Source: Dyella ginsengisoli LA-4 (GTDB lineage Bacteria > Pseudomonadota > Gammaproteobacteria > Xanthomonadales > Rhodanobacteraceae). From it: 64,000 nucleotides of DNA. The stretch is taken from assembly GCF_000334915.1 (NCBI RefSeq), contig NZ_AMSF01000088.1:1-64000 (forward strand), written 5' to 3'. The position numbers and the translations under genes were made by a program. Shown one piece after another: positions 8,770-18,276 of this stretch. Each line of letters begins with the position of its first letter. Positions within the stretch are counted from its first letter, which is position 1. The notes under the pieces are model-generated. The model did no database searches. It was given only the letters and a program-made list of their open reading frames with translations, and had not been told where the DNA came from.

Positions 8770-8985
8770 TCAGTGGCAGTTGCTGCAGGCGGGCATCCGC
8801 GCCGATGCCTGCATGCCGCGCATGTCGACCACGTCCGCGAAGTTGCCGGTATCGCGGATGCCCAGCGCCTCGTGCACGCGATTGACCGGAGCCTGCCTCG
8901 ACGCCACGTGGATGACCTCGCCGGCCATCGCGCCGCTGGCGACCGCCGTCAGGGCGATCACCATGGAAAGGGAACGAATCTTCAT
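8770..8985 (-). CDS. Small exported protein ending in CXXCH heme motif
   Basis: A 71-residue protein. Residues 1-21 are a Sec signal peptide (IALTAVASGAMA). The mature chain of about 50 residues has no recognisable fold and finishes with C67-S-N-C70-H71, a complete c-type heme attachment motif at the very C-terminus. The ATG at 8985 is preferred because AGGAG lies ten bases upstream; a TTG nine bases earlier is the alternative. With no residues after the motif, the distal heme ligand would have to come from the N-terminal part (for example His or Met) or another protein. Function unknown. Confidence 0.7.
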   Translation of the reverse strand: MKIRSLSMVIALTAVASGAMAGEVIHVASRQAPVNRVHEALGIRDTGNFADVVDMRGMQASARMPACSNCH

Positions 8986-9151
8986 GAGCTGCAATCTCCT
9001 CGCCAGTTATGGCGTCGCCTTCGTTGCGGCCTGGCCCGTACGGTCGGCAGCGGTGCGATGCCCTGTGTCCATTTTCCCCCACACCCCAGCGTAGCGCCGA
9101 AATTCCGGCGCTACCAGCGCGATCGATGCTGCATCGCAGGAGTAAACGTAT

Positions 9152-10408
9152 TCACCCTTCTCCCGCGGCGGACGCGGACTTCAACCAGGCCACGGCGCCC
9201 AGTCCCGCCCGTCGGCCACTGGCGAAGCAGGCGGTCAGCAGATACCCGCCGGTCGGCGCCTCCCAGTCCAGCATCTCGCCCGCGCAGAACACGCCCGGTC
9301 GATCGGTCAGCATCAGGCTGTCGTCCAGCCCGTCGAGCGCCACGCCGCCGGCGGTGCTGATCGCCTCGGCCACCGGACGCGGTGCAGTGAGCGACAACGG
9401 CAGCGCCTTGACCAGCGCGGCCAGACGCCCGGTGTCGGCCAGCACCGTCTTGTCGGCCACCTCGAACACCAGCGCACACTTCGCGGCGTCCAGCCCCGCG
9501 CGACGACGGAGCCAGTCGCCCAGGCTGTGCTTGCCGCGCGGCGCGGCAAGCCGGGCGGCAAGCACGTCGACGCTGTAGCCGGGCGCCAGGTCGAGCTGCA
9601 GGACCGCCTCGCCGCGCTCGCGGATCTGCCGGCGCAACGCCGGACCGATCGCATAGAGCAGGCTGCCCTCCAGGCCATAACCGCTGATCACGCACTCGCC
9701 CTGGCGCTGCCGTGGCGTGCCGTCCGCGTCCTGCCAATGCGCCACCACGGCCTTCAGCGGCGCACCGCCAAAGCGACTGGCGAGATGCTCGCTCCAGGCG
9801 CACTCGAAGCCGCAGTTCGCCGCTTCCAGCGGCGTGGTGGTTACGCCGGCCGCGGCCAGCACGCCCATCCACGCGCCGTCGGAGCCGAGCTGCGGCCAGC
9901 TGCCGCCGCCCAGTGCCAGCACGGTGGCGGCCGCTTCCACGGCGCGCTCGCCGTCGGGGGTGGCGAAACGCAGTGCGCCATCGTCGCGCCACCCCAGCCA
10001 GCGGTGATGCATGTGGAAGCGCACGCCATCGGCATGCAGCCGGCGCACCCAGCGACGCAGCAGCGGCGCGGCCTTCAGGTCCGACGGAAACACCCGGCCC
10101 GAGCTGCCGACGAAGGTCTCCACGCCCAACCCGCGCGCCCAGTCGCGCAACGCCTCCGCATCGAACTCGCGCAACCATGCGCCGACCCGCGTCGCGCTCG
10201 CGCCGTAACGACCGACGAAATCGGCGAAACCCTCGCCGTGGGTGAGATTGAGTCCGCCCTTGCCAGCCAGCAGGAACTTGCGCCCCACCGAGCCCATGGC
10301 GTCGTAGAGGTCCACCGCCACGCCGGCCTGGCACAGCTGTTCGGCGGCCATCAGTCCGGCCGGCCCGCCGCCGACCACGGCGACGCGCGAAGAAGAAGCA
10401 TCGGTCAT
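9152..10408 (-). CDS. FAD-dependent oxidoreductase, HI0933-like (TIGR03862 type)
   Basis: A 418-residue flavoprotein. The N-terminal Rossmann motif is VAVVGGGPAGLMAAEQL, followed by the family segment RKFLLAGKGGLNLTHGE that distinguishes the HI0933/YhiN group. A second nucleotide-binding piece (VLALGGGSWPQLGSDG) lies near residue 165, and the C-terminal FAD motif is FCAGEMLDWEAPTGGYLL. The start at 10408 (MTDASSS) is the first ATG before the motif. The gene is divergent from the M28 peptidase gene. The substrate of this family is unknown. Confidence 0.85.
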   Translation of the reverse strand: MTDASSSRVAVVGGGPAGLMAAEQLCQAGVAVDLYDAMGSVGRKFLLAGKGGLNLTHGEGFADFVGRYGASATRVGAWLREFDAEALRDWARGLGVETFVGSSGRVFPSDLKAAPLLRRWVRRLHADGVRFHMHHRWLGWRDDGALRFATPDGERAVEAAATVLALGGGSWPQLGSDGAWMGVLAAAGVTTTPLEAANCGFECAWSEHLASRFGGAPLKAVVAHWQDADGTPRQRQGECVISGYGLEGSLLYAIGPALRRQIRERGEAVLQLDLAPGYSVDVLAARLAAPRGKHSLGDWLRRRAGLDAAKCALVFEVADKTVLADTGRLAALVKALPLSLTAPRPVAEAISTAGGVALDGLDDSLMLTDRPGVFCAGEMLDWEAPTGGYLLTACFASGRRAGLGAVAWLKSASAAGEG

Positions 10409-10507
10409 GCCGCGGATGGTCGCATGCCGAAGGTCGACTGGTGCAGTCGCGGTGCGCTGCGCATACTCGGGCGTTGCACGACGCGACCGTTTCCACGAGG
10501 TGATCCG

Positions 10508-11896
10508 ATGACCCGACTCCGCCCGCTGTCCCTCGCTGCGGCTCTGCTGCTCGCCGCAAGCATGCCGCTCGCCGCGCAGAACGACGCCCAGCCACGCGAG
10601 CAGGCCAGCCTGCACGCGCTGGCCAGCGCCCCCAGCGAGGCACGCCTGCACGACACCATCGCTCACCTGGTGGGTTTCGGCACCCGCCACACGCTGTCCG
10701 ACACCCGGTCGGACAAGCGCGGCATCGGTGCGGCGCGGCGCTGGGTCAAGGCGCAGTTCGAGGCGATCTCGCGCGACTGCGGCGGCTGCCTGGAGGTGGT
10801 CACGCCCTCGCAGGTGTTCACCGGCGAGCGGATTCCGAAACCCGCCGAAGTGATGGACGTGGTGGCAATCAAGCGCGGCAGCAGCGATCCGGACCGGGTG
10901 ATCGTGATGAGCGGCCACCTCGACTCGCGCGTCACCGACATCATGAATGCGACCAGCGACGCCCCCGGCGCCAACGACGACGCCTCCGGCGTTGCGGCGC
11001 TGATGGAAGCGGCGCGGCTGCTGTCGAAGCAGGACAACCGCGCCACCCTGGTGTTCGCTGCGCTGTCCGGCGAAGAGCAGGGCCTGTACGGCGGCAAGGT
11101 GCTGGCCGACTACGCCGTGGCCCACGGCTGGAAGGTGGAAGCCGACCTCAACAACGACATCGTCGGCAACAGCCGCGGCCAGAACGGCGTGCGCGACAAC
11201 ACTACGGTGCGCGTCTTCAGCGAAGGCACGCGCAGCACCGAGACGGCGAGGCAGGCGCGCATCCGCAACTATTTCGGCGGCGAGGTGGACTCGCCCTCGC
11301 GCAACGTGGCCCGCTACATGGCCTCGATCGCCGACCAGTACCTGCCCGACTTCCGCGTGAAGATGATCTACCGCACCGACCGCTACGGCCGCGGGGGCGA
11401 CCAGGTGGAGTTCCTCAAGGCCGGCTACCCGGCGATCCGCGTCAGCGAGGCACACGAGGACTACACCCGGCAGCACCAGGACCTGCGCACCGAGCATGGA
11501 GTCCACTACGGCGACACGATCGATGGCATCGACTTCCGCTACCTGGCCCGGGTCACCGCGCTCAACACGGTGACGATGGCCGCGATGGCCAACGCGCCGG
11601 CCCCGCCGACCGACGTGAAGACCGAGGGGGCCCTGGCCACCGACACCACCGTGAGCTGGCACAAGGTGCCCGGCGCCGCCGGCTACCGCGTGCACTGGCG
11701 CGACACCACGGCGCCGCGCTGGGAGTATGCGCGCGCGGTCGGCGACGTCGACCAGGCGGTGATCAAGGACGTGGTGATCGACGACTGGTTCTTCGGCGTG
11801 TCCTCGGTCTCGGCCGATGGCTACGAGAGCCCGGTGGTGTTCCCCGGCGCGGCCGGAAGCTTCGAGCGGCAGGCACCCGAGGCGCCGGCGAAGTAG
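10508..11896 (+). CDS. Exported M28 family zinc aminopeptidase
   Basis: A 462-residue secreted metallopeptidase. Residues 1-24 are a signal peptide (MPLAAQ). Predicted zinc and catalytic residues are His137 (SGHLDS), Asp157 (GANDDASG), Glu189-Glu190 (SGEEQGL), Asp217 (NNDIVGN) and a late His in the HEDY...HYGDT region (316-333). The last 100 residues resemble a fibronectin-type beta-sandwich (VSWHKVPGAAGYRVHW). GAGGTGATCCG precedes the ATG. M28 enzymes remove N-terminal residues from peptides; location is periplasm or outside the cell, possibly a substrate of the nearby type II system (inference). Confidence 0.88.
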   Translation: MTRLRPLSLAAALLLAASMPLAAQNDAQPREQASLHALASAPSEARLHDTIAHLVGFGTRHTLSDTRSDKRGIGAARRWVKAQFEAISRDCGGCLEVVTPSQVFTGERIPKPAEVMDVVAIKRGSSDPDRVIVMSGHLDSRVTDIMNATSDAPGANDDASGVAALMEAARLLSKQDNRATLVFAALSGEEQGLYGGKVLADYAVAHGWKVEADLNNDIVGNSRGQNGVRDNTTVRVFSEGTRSTETARQARIRNYFGGEVDSPSRNVARYMASIADQYLPDFRVKMIYRTDRYGRGGDQVEFLKAGYPAIRVSEAHEDYTRQHQDLRTEHGVHYGDTIDGIDFRYLARVTALNTVTMAAMANAPAPPTDVKTEGALATDTTVSWHKVPGAAGYRVHWRDTTAPRWEYARAVGDVDQAVIKDVVIDDWFFGVSSVSADGYESPVVFPGAAGSFERQAPEAPAK

Positions 11897-11905
11897 ACGC
11901 CGCGC

Positions 11906-14560
11906 TCAGTCGCGCTGAAACGGCACCGGCTCCGGCCGGTGCAGCGAGAAGCCCTGGGCCAGGTCCACGCCCAGTTCGCGCAGCGCCTGCATCAGCGCGT
12001 CGCTGGTGACCCACTCGGCCACCACCAGCAGGCCGATGCGGTGGCCGATGTCGGTGGCCGCGCGCACCATCGCGTGGCTCACCGGGTCCTCCAGCATGTC
12101 GCGGATGAAGCTGCCGTCGATCTTGATGATGTCCACCGGCAGGTTCTTCAGGTAGCCGAACGAGGACATGCCGGCGCCGAAGTCGTCCAGCGCCACCTTG
12201 CAGCCCACCGCGCGCAGCCGCTGCATGAACCGGGCGACCTGCGAGAGGTGGCGTACCGCCACCGTCTCGGTCACCTCGAAGCAGACCCGTGACGGATCCA
12301 CCCGGTGCTGGCCGAGCAGCTCGATGATGCGATCGGCCAGCGCGTCGTCCTCGACGCTGGCGCCGGAGAGATTGATCGTGGCCAGCTGCAGCGAGGCGCC
12401 GGCCGGATGCAACTGGTCGAAATGGGCCAGCGCGGTCTCGATCACCCAGCGGTCGATCGTCGGCATCAGGCCATAGCGCTCGGCCGCGGGAATGAACGCA
12501 CCGGGCACCACCAGCCGCCCCTCCTCGTCGCGGAAGCGCAGCAGCAGCTCGATCCGCACGCCCTCGCCGGGCTGCGGCACCAGCGGCAGCAGCTCCTGGT
12601 AATAAAGCAGCAGCCGACCCTCGTCCGCCGCCCAGCGCAGTCGGTTGGCCCACTCCATCTCGCTGCGCCGGCGAGCCGTCTCGTCGTCGTGCTCGGAATA
12701 GAAGTGCACCCGATTGCGGCCGGCCTCCTTGGCCATGTAGCAGGCGGTATCGGCCTGGGCGAACAATTCGTGCAGGTGCATGCCGGGCTTGTCGAGCATG
12801 ACGCCGCCGACGCTGGCGCTGACCGAGTAGCTGCGCTGCTCCCACATGAACACGTAGCCGTCGATGCGTCGCCGCAACCGCTCGGCCAGCGCTTCGGCGG
12901 CTTTCAGGTTGCCGACGCGCGGCAGCAGCACGCCGAACTCGTCGCCGCCCAGCCGGGCCAGCACGTCGTGCGCGCCCAGCTGCTCGTGCATGGTCATCGC
13001 CAGCTGCGCCAGCAGTTGGTCGCCCGCCATGTGGCCGGAGGTGTCGTTGATCAGCTTGAACTGATCCAGGTCGATGTACAGCAGTGCCGCCGCCGGGGCA
13101 CCGGCGGCGATCGCCGCCATCGCCTCGCCCAGGTGACGCTCGAACTCGCGCCGGTTGTACAACTCGGTCAGCGCATCGTGGCTGGCCTGGTGCATCAGCC
13201 GGTCGTTCAGCAGGCGCTGTTCGGTGACGTCCGAGGCGATCATCAGCAGCTTGGGCACGCCATCGAGCTCGACATGGGCGATCGATACGCTGGCCCAGAA
13301 ACGCTGCCGCTGTCCGTTGCGCAACACCGCTTCGAGCTGCTCGACCGCCCCGCCCTGCGGATCGGCGAGCCGCCCGCGCACGGCGGCATCCTCGAACAAC
13401 GCAGGCAGCGCGTGACCCAGCGGATCGCCCAGCCGATCGCGGGCGGCGCGGTTGGCATAGGTCACCCGTCCCTCGTTCGCGTCGGCCAGCAGCACCAGCG
13501 CGGGCAACAGCTCGTTGAGCGCGCGGAAACGCTCTTCGCTTTCGCGATAGCGACGACTCATCCGCCAGCCCAGCTCCATCGCCCGGCGCTGCGTACCCGC
13601 CACCGACCAGACCAGCAACGCGAGCAGCAGACTGATCAGCAGGCCGGCGGGCAGCAAGGTCCCGCTCCAGCTCCATCGCTCCGGCAGCAACGGATAATCC
13701 ATGCGCACCTGCCACACCCGGCCGCCGTAATGCAGGTCGCGCCGGAAGTCGCCCTCGCTGCCCACGGTAGCCGCCGCATCGGAATCGAACATGGCCTGTC
13801 CGGGCTGGGCGAGGTCGAAGACCCGGACGTGCATCTTGTGCAGCGCCTCTGGGGTGAACGCGCCGCCGATCAGCTGGGAAACCCGGAAGGACGCGGCGAT
13901 CGATCCCTCCAGCCGCGCCAGCCGCTCGCCCGGTGTCGCCGGGGGCGGTCCCTCGCTGTAGACCGGCAGGCGCATGGTGATGCCGCGGATCGGACGACCA
14001 TCCGGCTCGCGCTGGACCAGATCGAACGGCGCGGAAAGGGCCGGCTGGCCGCTCTCCTGGGCGGCGACCAGGGCGGACATGTTCGGCGTCTGCGAGGTGA
14101 CGTCCAGACCCAGCAAGCGCTCGTTGCCTTCCAGCGGCGCGACCTGGCGGGTGACGTAGCGCGAGCCGGATGGCCCCGTCTCGTGCTGCGCGTAGGCCAG
14201 CGCGACCAGGCTCGGGAACAGGTTGCGAGGCCGCAGATTGGCGTAGAAGTGCTGGAAATCGTCTGCAGTCACCTGGTCGGACGCGATGTACAGCGTCTGC
14301 ACCGAACGGATCAGCAACTCGGAGGTCACCAGGCGCGCCTGCAGGGCGGTGAAGCTCTTGTCCGCCAGCTCGTCCAGGGCGACCCGCACCGCCGCCCGCT
14401 GCCGCGCCTGCTGCTGGTGATGGAGCACCAGGGTCAACAGCACCCCCGCCAGCAGCGTCGCCAGCACCCACACCCAGGCCAGGCCTCCCCGCGGTGGGCG
14501 CACCACGGGCGTCTGCGGGGAAATGTCCGGATCGGGACGAGGAACGGGGGCAGAGCTCAA
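11906..14560 (-). CDS. CHASE-PAS-GGDEF-EAL cyclic-di-GMP protein
   Basis: An 884-residue inner-membrane protein. Transmembrane helices near residues 20-43 and 295-315 flank a periplasmic CHASE-like sensor. A PAS domain, a GGDEF domain with intact RLGGDEFG and an EAL domain follow. The EAL signature reads ELLLR instead of EALLR; DDFGAG, FEVTET and AQGF are kept, while the usual EGVE reads EWVT. It could both make and degrade c-di-GMP, or degrade it only. No ATG stands ahead of the first helix; TTG 14560 is chosen because AGGGA is upstream and the overlap with the plus-strand gene is avoided. It is convergent with the M28 gene, nine bases apart. Confidence 0.85.
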   Translation of the reverse strand: MSSAPVPRPDPDISPQTPVVRPPRGGLAWVWVLATLLAGVLLTLVLHHQQQARQRAAVRVALDELADKSFTALQARLVTSELLIRSVQTLYIASDQVTADDFQHFYANLRPRNLFPSLVALAYAQHETGPSGSRYVTRQVAPLEGNERLLGLDVTSQTPNMSALVAAQESGQPALSAPFDLVQREPDGRPIRGITMRLPVYSEGPPPATPGERLARLEGSIAASFRVSQLIGGAFTPEALHKMHVRVFDLAQPGQAMFDSDAAATVGSEGDFRRDLHYGGRVWQVRMDYPLLPERWSWSGTLLPAGLLISLLLALLVWSVAGTQRRAMELGWRMSRRYRESEERFRALNELLPALVLLADANEGRVTYANRAARDRLGDPLGHALPALFEDAAVRGRLADPQGGAVEQLEAVLRNGQRQRFWASVSIAHVELDGVPKLLMIASDVTEQRLLNDRLMHQASHDALTELYNRREFERHLGEAMAAIAAGAPAAALLYIDLDQFKLINDTSGHMAGDQLLAQLAMTMHEQLGAHDVLARLGGDEFGVLLPRVGNLKAAEALAERLRRRIDGYVFMWEQRSYSVSASVGGVMLDKPGMHLHELFAQADTACYMAKEAGRNRVHFYSEHDDETARRRSEMEWANRLRWAADEGRLLLYYQELLPLVPQPGEGVRIELLLRFRDEEGRLVVPGAFIPAAERYGLMPTIDRWVIETALAHFDQLHPAGASLQLATINLSGASVEDDALADRIIELLGQHRVDPSRVCFEVTETVAVRHLSQVARFMQRLRAVGCKVALDDFGAGMSSFGYLKNLPVDIIKIDGSFIRDMLEDPVSHAMVRAATDIGHRIGLLVVAEWVTSDALMQALRELGVDLAQGFSLHRPEPVPFQRD

Positions 14561-14754
14561 GCGGAAGTCCCTATCGCCGTCGGGCAACCGCGCTATCTGA
14601 GCACATCCGGCGTCCCGCCGCAGTACGAAAAAGCCCGGCGCTGGCGGTAAGGTGCGGCGACTGCTAAAAAACCGGACGGGGCGCAGGGGGCGTCCCCGGA
14701 CGGCGCCTGCCACCAGGCGTCTTCTCGATGGACCGACACCAGGGGGATTTCCCG

Positions 14755-15666
14755 ATGACCTACCGCTTCGGCGCGCCGGCACGACTCGTGCTGCCCGCCC
14801 TTGTCCTGCTCTGCGCCACCCACGCCTCGCCGATCCGGGCGGAGGATGCCGATGACGCCCGCACCGAGCAGTTCCTCGCCTCCCTGCACCCGGCCACCGG
14901 CGACGTGGCGATCGCCCCGGCGCACGCCCACCTGGCACTGAAGCCGGGCTACGCCTTCCTCGGCGCACAGGACGCACAGCGCGTACTGACCCAGCTGTGG
15001 GACAACCCGCCGGACAAGGATGTGCTCGGCATGATCCTGCCCGATGCCGACCCGCACGGCCTGCTCGACCCGAAGCAGTGGGCGGTGGTGGTGACCTACG
15101 TCGACGACGGCTACGTGTCCGACGCCGACGCGTCCTCGATCGACTACGACGACATGCTGTCGAAGATGAAGGCATCGACCCTCGACGAGAACGCCGAACG
15201 GCGCAAACAGGGCTACCCGGAGATCGAGCTGGCCGGCTGGGCCGAGCCGCCGCACTACGACGCGTCCAGCCACAAGCTGTACTGGGCGCGCGACCTGGTG
15301 TTTCACCACGATGGCCACAGCGGTCACTCGCTCAACTACGACATCCGCGTGCTCGGCCGCGAAGGCTACCTGTCGCTCAATGCGGTGGCGCCGATCGGCG
15401 AGCTGGCGCAGGTGCGGGCGGACATGCCCGAGGTGCTGGACATGACCGACTTCGATGCCGGCCAGCGCTACACCGACTACGACTCGCGCACCGACAAGCT
15501 GGCCGCCTACGGCATCGGCGCGCTGGTCGCCGGCGGCATCGCCGCCAAGGCGGGCCTGTTCGCCAAGCTCGGTGTGCTGCTGCTGGCGATGAAGAAATTC
15601 GTCATCGTGGTCTTTGCCGCCATCGCAGGCCTCTTCCGCAAGCTGTTCCGCCGCAGGAATGCCTGA
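14755..15666 (+). CDS. DUF2167-type membrane protein
   Basis: A 303-residue protein with a signal peptide (residues 1-26, SPIRA) and two hydrophobic C-terminal segments (AAYGIGALVAGGIAAKAG and LGVLLLAMKKFVIVVFAAIAGLF) followed by a basic tail (RKLFRRRNA). The body carries text typical of the DUF2167 family (DPKQWAVVVTYVDDGYVSD, KLYWARDLVF, LNYDIRVLGREGYLSLN). The start at 14755 is chosen because AGGGGGAT lies ten bases upstream. The family has no established function; the topology suggests a large periplasmic domain anchored at its C-terminus. Confidence 0.82.
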   Translation: MTYRFGAPARLVLPALVLLCATHASPIRAEDADDARTEQFLASLHPATGDVAIAPAHAHLALKPGYAFLGAQDAQRVLTQLWDNPPDKDVLGMILPDADPHGLLDPKQWAVVVTYVDDGYVSDADASSIDYDDMLSKMKASTLDENAERRKQGYPEIELAGWAEPPHYDASSHKLYWARDLVFHHDGHSGHSLNYDIRVLGREGYLSLNAVAPIGELAQVRADMPEVLDMTDFDAGQRYTDYDSRTDKLAAYGIGALVAGGIAAKAGLFAKLGVLLLAMKKFVIVVFAAIAGLFRKLFRRRNA

Positions 15667-15687
15667 CCCCCGGGTCGCGCGGCGCGC

Positions 15688-18207
15688 TCAGGTGCCGCGC
15701 GGCTTGGCCCGGTGGGTGGGTGTGGCGGTCCACGGATCGTCCGGCCAGGGATGGCGCGGGTAGCGCCCCTTCAGCTCCTTCTTCACCTCGGGGTAGGTGC
15801 GCTCCCAGAAGCCCCTCAGGTCCTGCGTCATCTGGATCGGCCGGCCGGCCGGCGACAGCAGGTGCAGGGTCACCGGCACGCGGCCGCCGCCCACCCGCGG
15901 CGTGTCGGCCAGGCCGAACAGCTCCTGCAGTTTCACCGCCAGCACCGGCGGTTCGTCGGGCGCGTACTCGAGCCGGCGATGCTGGCCGCTGGGCGCCAGC
16001 CACTGGTCCGGCGCCTGCGCATCGAGCTGCTGGCGCTGGGCGTAGTCGAGCATCGCCGACAGCGCCTGCGAGAGGTCCTCGGGGCCCAGCGCATCGAGGC
16101 CGCGCTTGCCCGCCAGATAGGGTGCGAGCCAGTCCTCCAGCGTCGCCAGCAGATGCGCATCGGCGACGTCGGGCAGATCCAGCTCCGGCATCCAGCCGCG
16201 CAGCGCCTGGATGCGCAGGCGCAGCCGGCGGGCCGCGTCGCTCCACGGCAGGACATCCAGTCCGCGGCTGCGCACGGCGGCGAGCAGCGCCGGCAGCGCG
16301 TCGGCCGGCTGCACCGGAACGCTGCGCCGCTCGATCACGATGGCGCCGAAGCGGTATTCCTCGAACGCCTCCACCGCGCCACGCGCCTCGTTCCAGCGCA
16401 GCACGCGCTCGCGCGCGAAGGCCGCGGGAAACTCGGCTTCCAGCGTGCGCGGGTCCAGCGGCGCAGCGGCCAGCACCAGACTGTCGCGCGCCTCATGACG
16501 CAGGTCCAGCACCACCAGCCAGGGCTCACCGAGCAGCGCGGTCTGCTCGTGCAGGCGCACGCCACGGCCGTTGGCCAGGGTGTAGCGCAGCGGATTGCCG
16601 GCATCGCGGTAGGCGATGCGGTCGGGATACGCGTGCACCAGCAGGTCGCCGACGGCATGGCTGTCCGGCACCCCGCTGGCCGCGGTACGCAGGTCCAGCC
16701 GGCGGCGCCAGCCCTTGGCGGCCTGCTCGATCGCCGCCAGCGCACCGGCATCGGCACCGGCGTGGCTGCCGCCGCCACGGCGATCGCGCCACATGTGCAG
16801 GGCGCCGACGCGCACACGGAAGTCGTCGGTGCGCGCCTGCTCGCCGCGCAGCGGCGAGCGTGCCTCGGCGAGGGCCAGCAGGTCGGCAACCAGGGCGCGG
16901 CGTTCCTCCGGTGCGCGCAGGGCGGCAGCGGCCAGCCGCGGCGTGGCACCGAGTTCGAGCATCCGGCGACCCAGCGCGGTGATGCGTCCGTCGGCATCCA
17001 TTGCGCCCAGTGCCGTGAGCAGTTCGCGTCCCTGCGCCAGGGCGCCAGGCGGTGGCGGGTCGAGCCAGGGCAGGTCGCTGCCGCTGCCGGCGGTGATGCC
17101 CCAGGCCGCCAGCTCCAGCGCCAGCGCGGACAGCTCGGCCTGGGCGATCTCGGCGGTACGCGAGGACTCCAGCCGCTTGCTCTGGGGCCACAGGCGATAC
17201 GCCGTGCCTTCGGCGACGCGGCCCGCGCGGCCGGTGCGCTGGTCGGCCGAGGCCTGCGAGATCGCCACGGTCTCCAGCCGGGTGAAGCCGGAGTTCGGAT
17301 CGAAGCGCGGCTCCCGCGCCAGCCCGCTGTCGACCACGGCGCGGATGCCCGGCAGGGTCACGCTGGACTCGGCCACGTTGGTCGCCAGCACCACCCGCCG
17401 GATGCCCGGCTCGGCCGCGCCTAGCGCGAGCTGCTGCTCGGCCAGCGACAGCTCGCCGTGCAGCGGCACCAGCTCCACCGACTCATCCAGCGTGTGACCC
17501 AGCACGGTCTGCGCGCGGCCGATCTCGCGTCGTCCGGGCAGAAACACCAGCACGTCGCCGTCGTTCTCCGCCAGCGCCTGCCGCACCGTACGCGCCAGGT
17601 GCTGCTCCAGCGTTTCCTGCGTCCGCGCCGGCGGGTGCTCGACGCGCACCGGGAAACTGCGACCCGGGCTGCTGATCCGCGGCGCGTCGAGCCACTGCGC
17701 GATGCGTTCGCCGTCCAGCGTGGCCGACATGACCACCAGGCGCAGGTCCGGCCGCAGCGTACCGTGCACGTCCAGCGCCAGCGCGGCGCCGAGGTCGCCG
17801 GCGAGATGGCGCTCGTGGAATTCGTCGAACAGGACCGCGCCGATGCCGGCCAGCTCCGGATCGTCCTGGATCAGCCGGGTCAGGATGCCCTCGGTGACCA
17901 CCTCGATCCGCGTCGCCGCGCTGGTGCGCGACTCGAAGCGGATCGAGTAGCCGGCCGTCTGCCCCACCGCCTCACCGAGCTGCTGCGCCATGAACTGCGC
18001 GGCGGCGCGCGCGGCGATGCGGCGCGGTTCCAGCATCAGGATCTTCCGCCCTTCCAGCCACGGCGCGTCGAGCAGGGCCAGCGGTACCTGGGTGGTCTTG
18101 CCGGCACCGGGCGGCGCCTCCAGCACCAGCCGCGGATGCGCGGCGAGCGAGGCGCGGATGTCCGGCAGCAGCGGGGTGATCGGGAAGGCGGCGAGCGTTG
18201 CGGTCAT
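15688..18207 (-). CDS. hrpB: ATP-dependent helicase HrpB
   Basis: An 839-residue DEAH-type helicase of HrpB length. Motif I is APPGAGKTTQVP near residue 36, motif II is DEFHER, motif III is MSATLDG, motif V is ATNVAESSVTL and motif VI is QRTGRAGR. The C-terminal HrpB domain ends in FWERTYPEVKKELKGRYPRHPWP. The ATG at 18207 is chosen over an upstream TTG at 18216. Family members are presumed RNA helicases; the HrpB role is poorly defined in most bacteria. It lies downstream of the xps operon on the same strand but is separated from it by a hairpin. Confidence 0.93.
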   Translation of the reverse strand: MTATLAAFPITPLLPDIRASLAAHPRLVLEAPPGAGKTTQVPLALLDAPWLEGRKILMLEPRRIAARAAAQFMAQQLGEAVGQTAGYSIRFESRTSAATRIEVVTEGILTRLIQDDPELAGIGAVLFDEFHERHLAGDLGAALALDVHGTLRPDLRLVVMSATLDGERIAQWLDAPRISSPGRSFPVRVEHPPARTQETLEQHLARTVRQALAENDGDVLVFLPGRREIGRAQTVLGHTLDESVELVPLHGELSLAEQQLALGAAEPGIRRVVLATNVAESSVTLPGIRAVVDSGLAREPRFDPNSGFTRLETVAISQASADQRTGRAGRVAEGTAYRLWPQSKRLESSRTAEIAQAELSALALELAAWGITAGSGSDLPWLDPPPPGALAQGRELLTALGAMDADGRITALGRRMLELGATPRLAAAALRAPEERRALVADLLALAEARSPLRGEQARTDDFRVRVGALHMWRDRRGGGSHAGADAGALAAIEQAAKGWRRRLDLRTAASGVPDSHAVGDLLVHAYPDRIAYRDAGNPLRYTLANGRGVRLHEQTALLGEPWLVVLDLRHEARDSLVLAAAPLDPRTLEAEFPAAFARERVLRWNEARGAVEAFEEYRFGAIVIERRSVPVQPADALPALLAAVRSRGLDVLPWSDAARRLRLRIQALRGWMPELDLPDVADAHLLATLEDWLAPYLAGKRGLDALGPEDLSQALSAMLDYAQRQQLDAQAPDQWLAPSGQHRRLEYAPDEPPVLAVKLQELFGLADTPRVGGGRVPVTLHLLSPAGRPIQMTQDLRGFWERTYPEVKKELKGRYPRHPWPDDPWTATPTHRAKPRGT

Positions 18208-18226
18208 CCACGCCAATGGTAACGGC

Positions 18227-18261
18227 GGATCCGCACCGGCATGCTCCGCCGGTGAGGATCC
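18227..18261 (-). terminator. Interrupted hairpin after gspD
   Basis: GGATCC and CACCGGC (18227-18240) pair with GCCGGTG and GGATCC (18248-18261), with one mismatched pair between the two stem parts and a seven-base loop. It lies 15 bases past the gspD stop and before hrpB. There is no U-tract, so termination is a guess. Confidence 0.4.
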
Positions 18262-18276
18262 GGTCGCGCGTGACGG

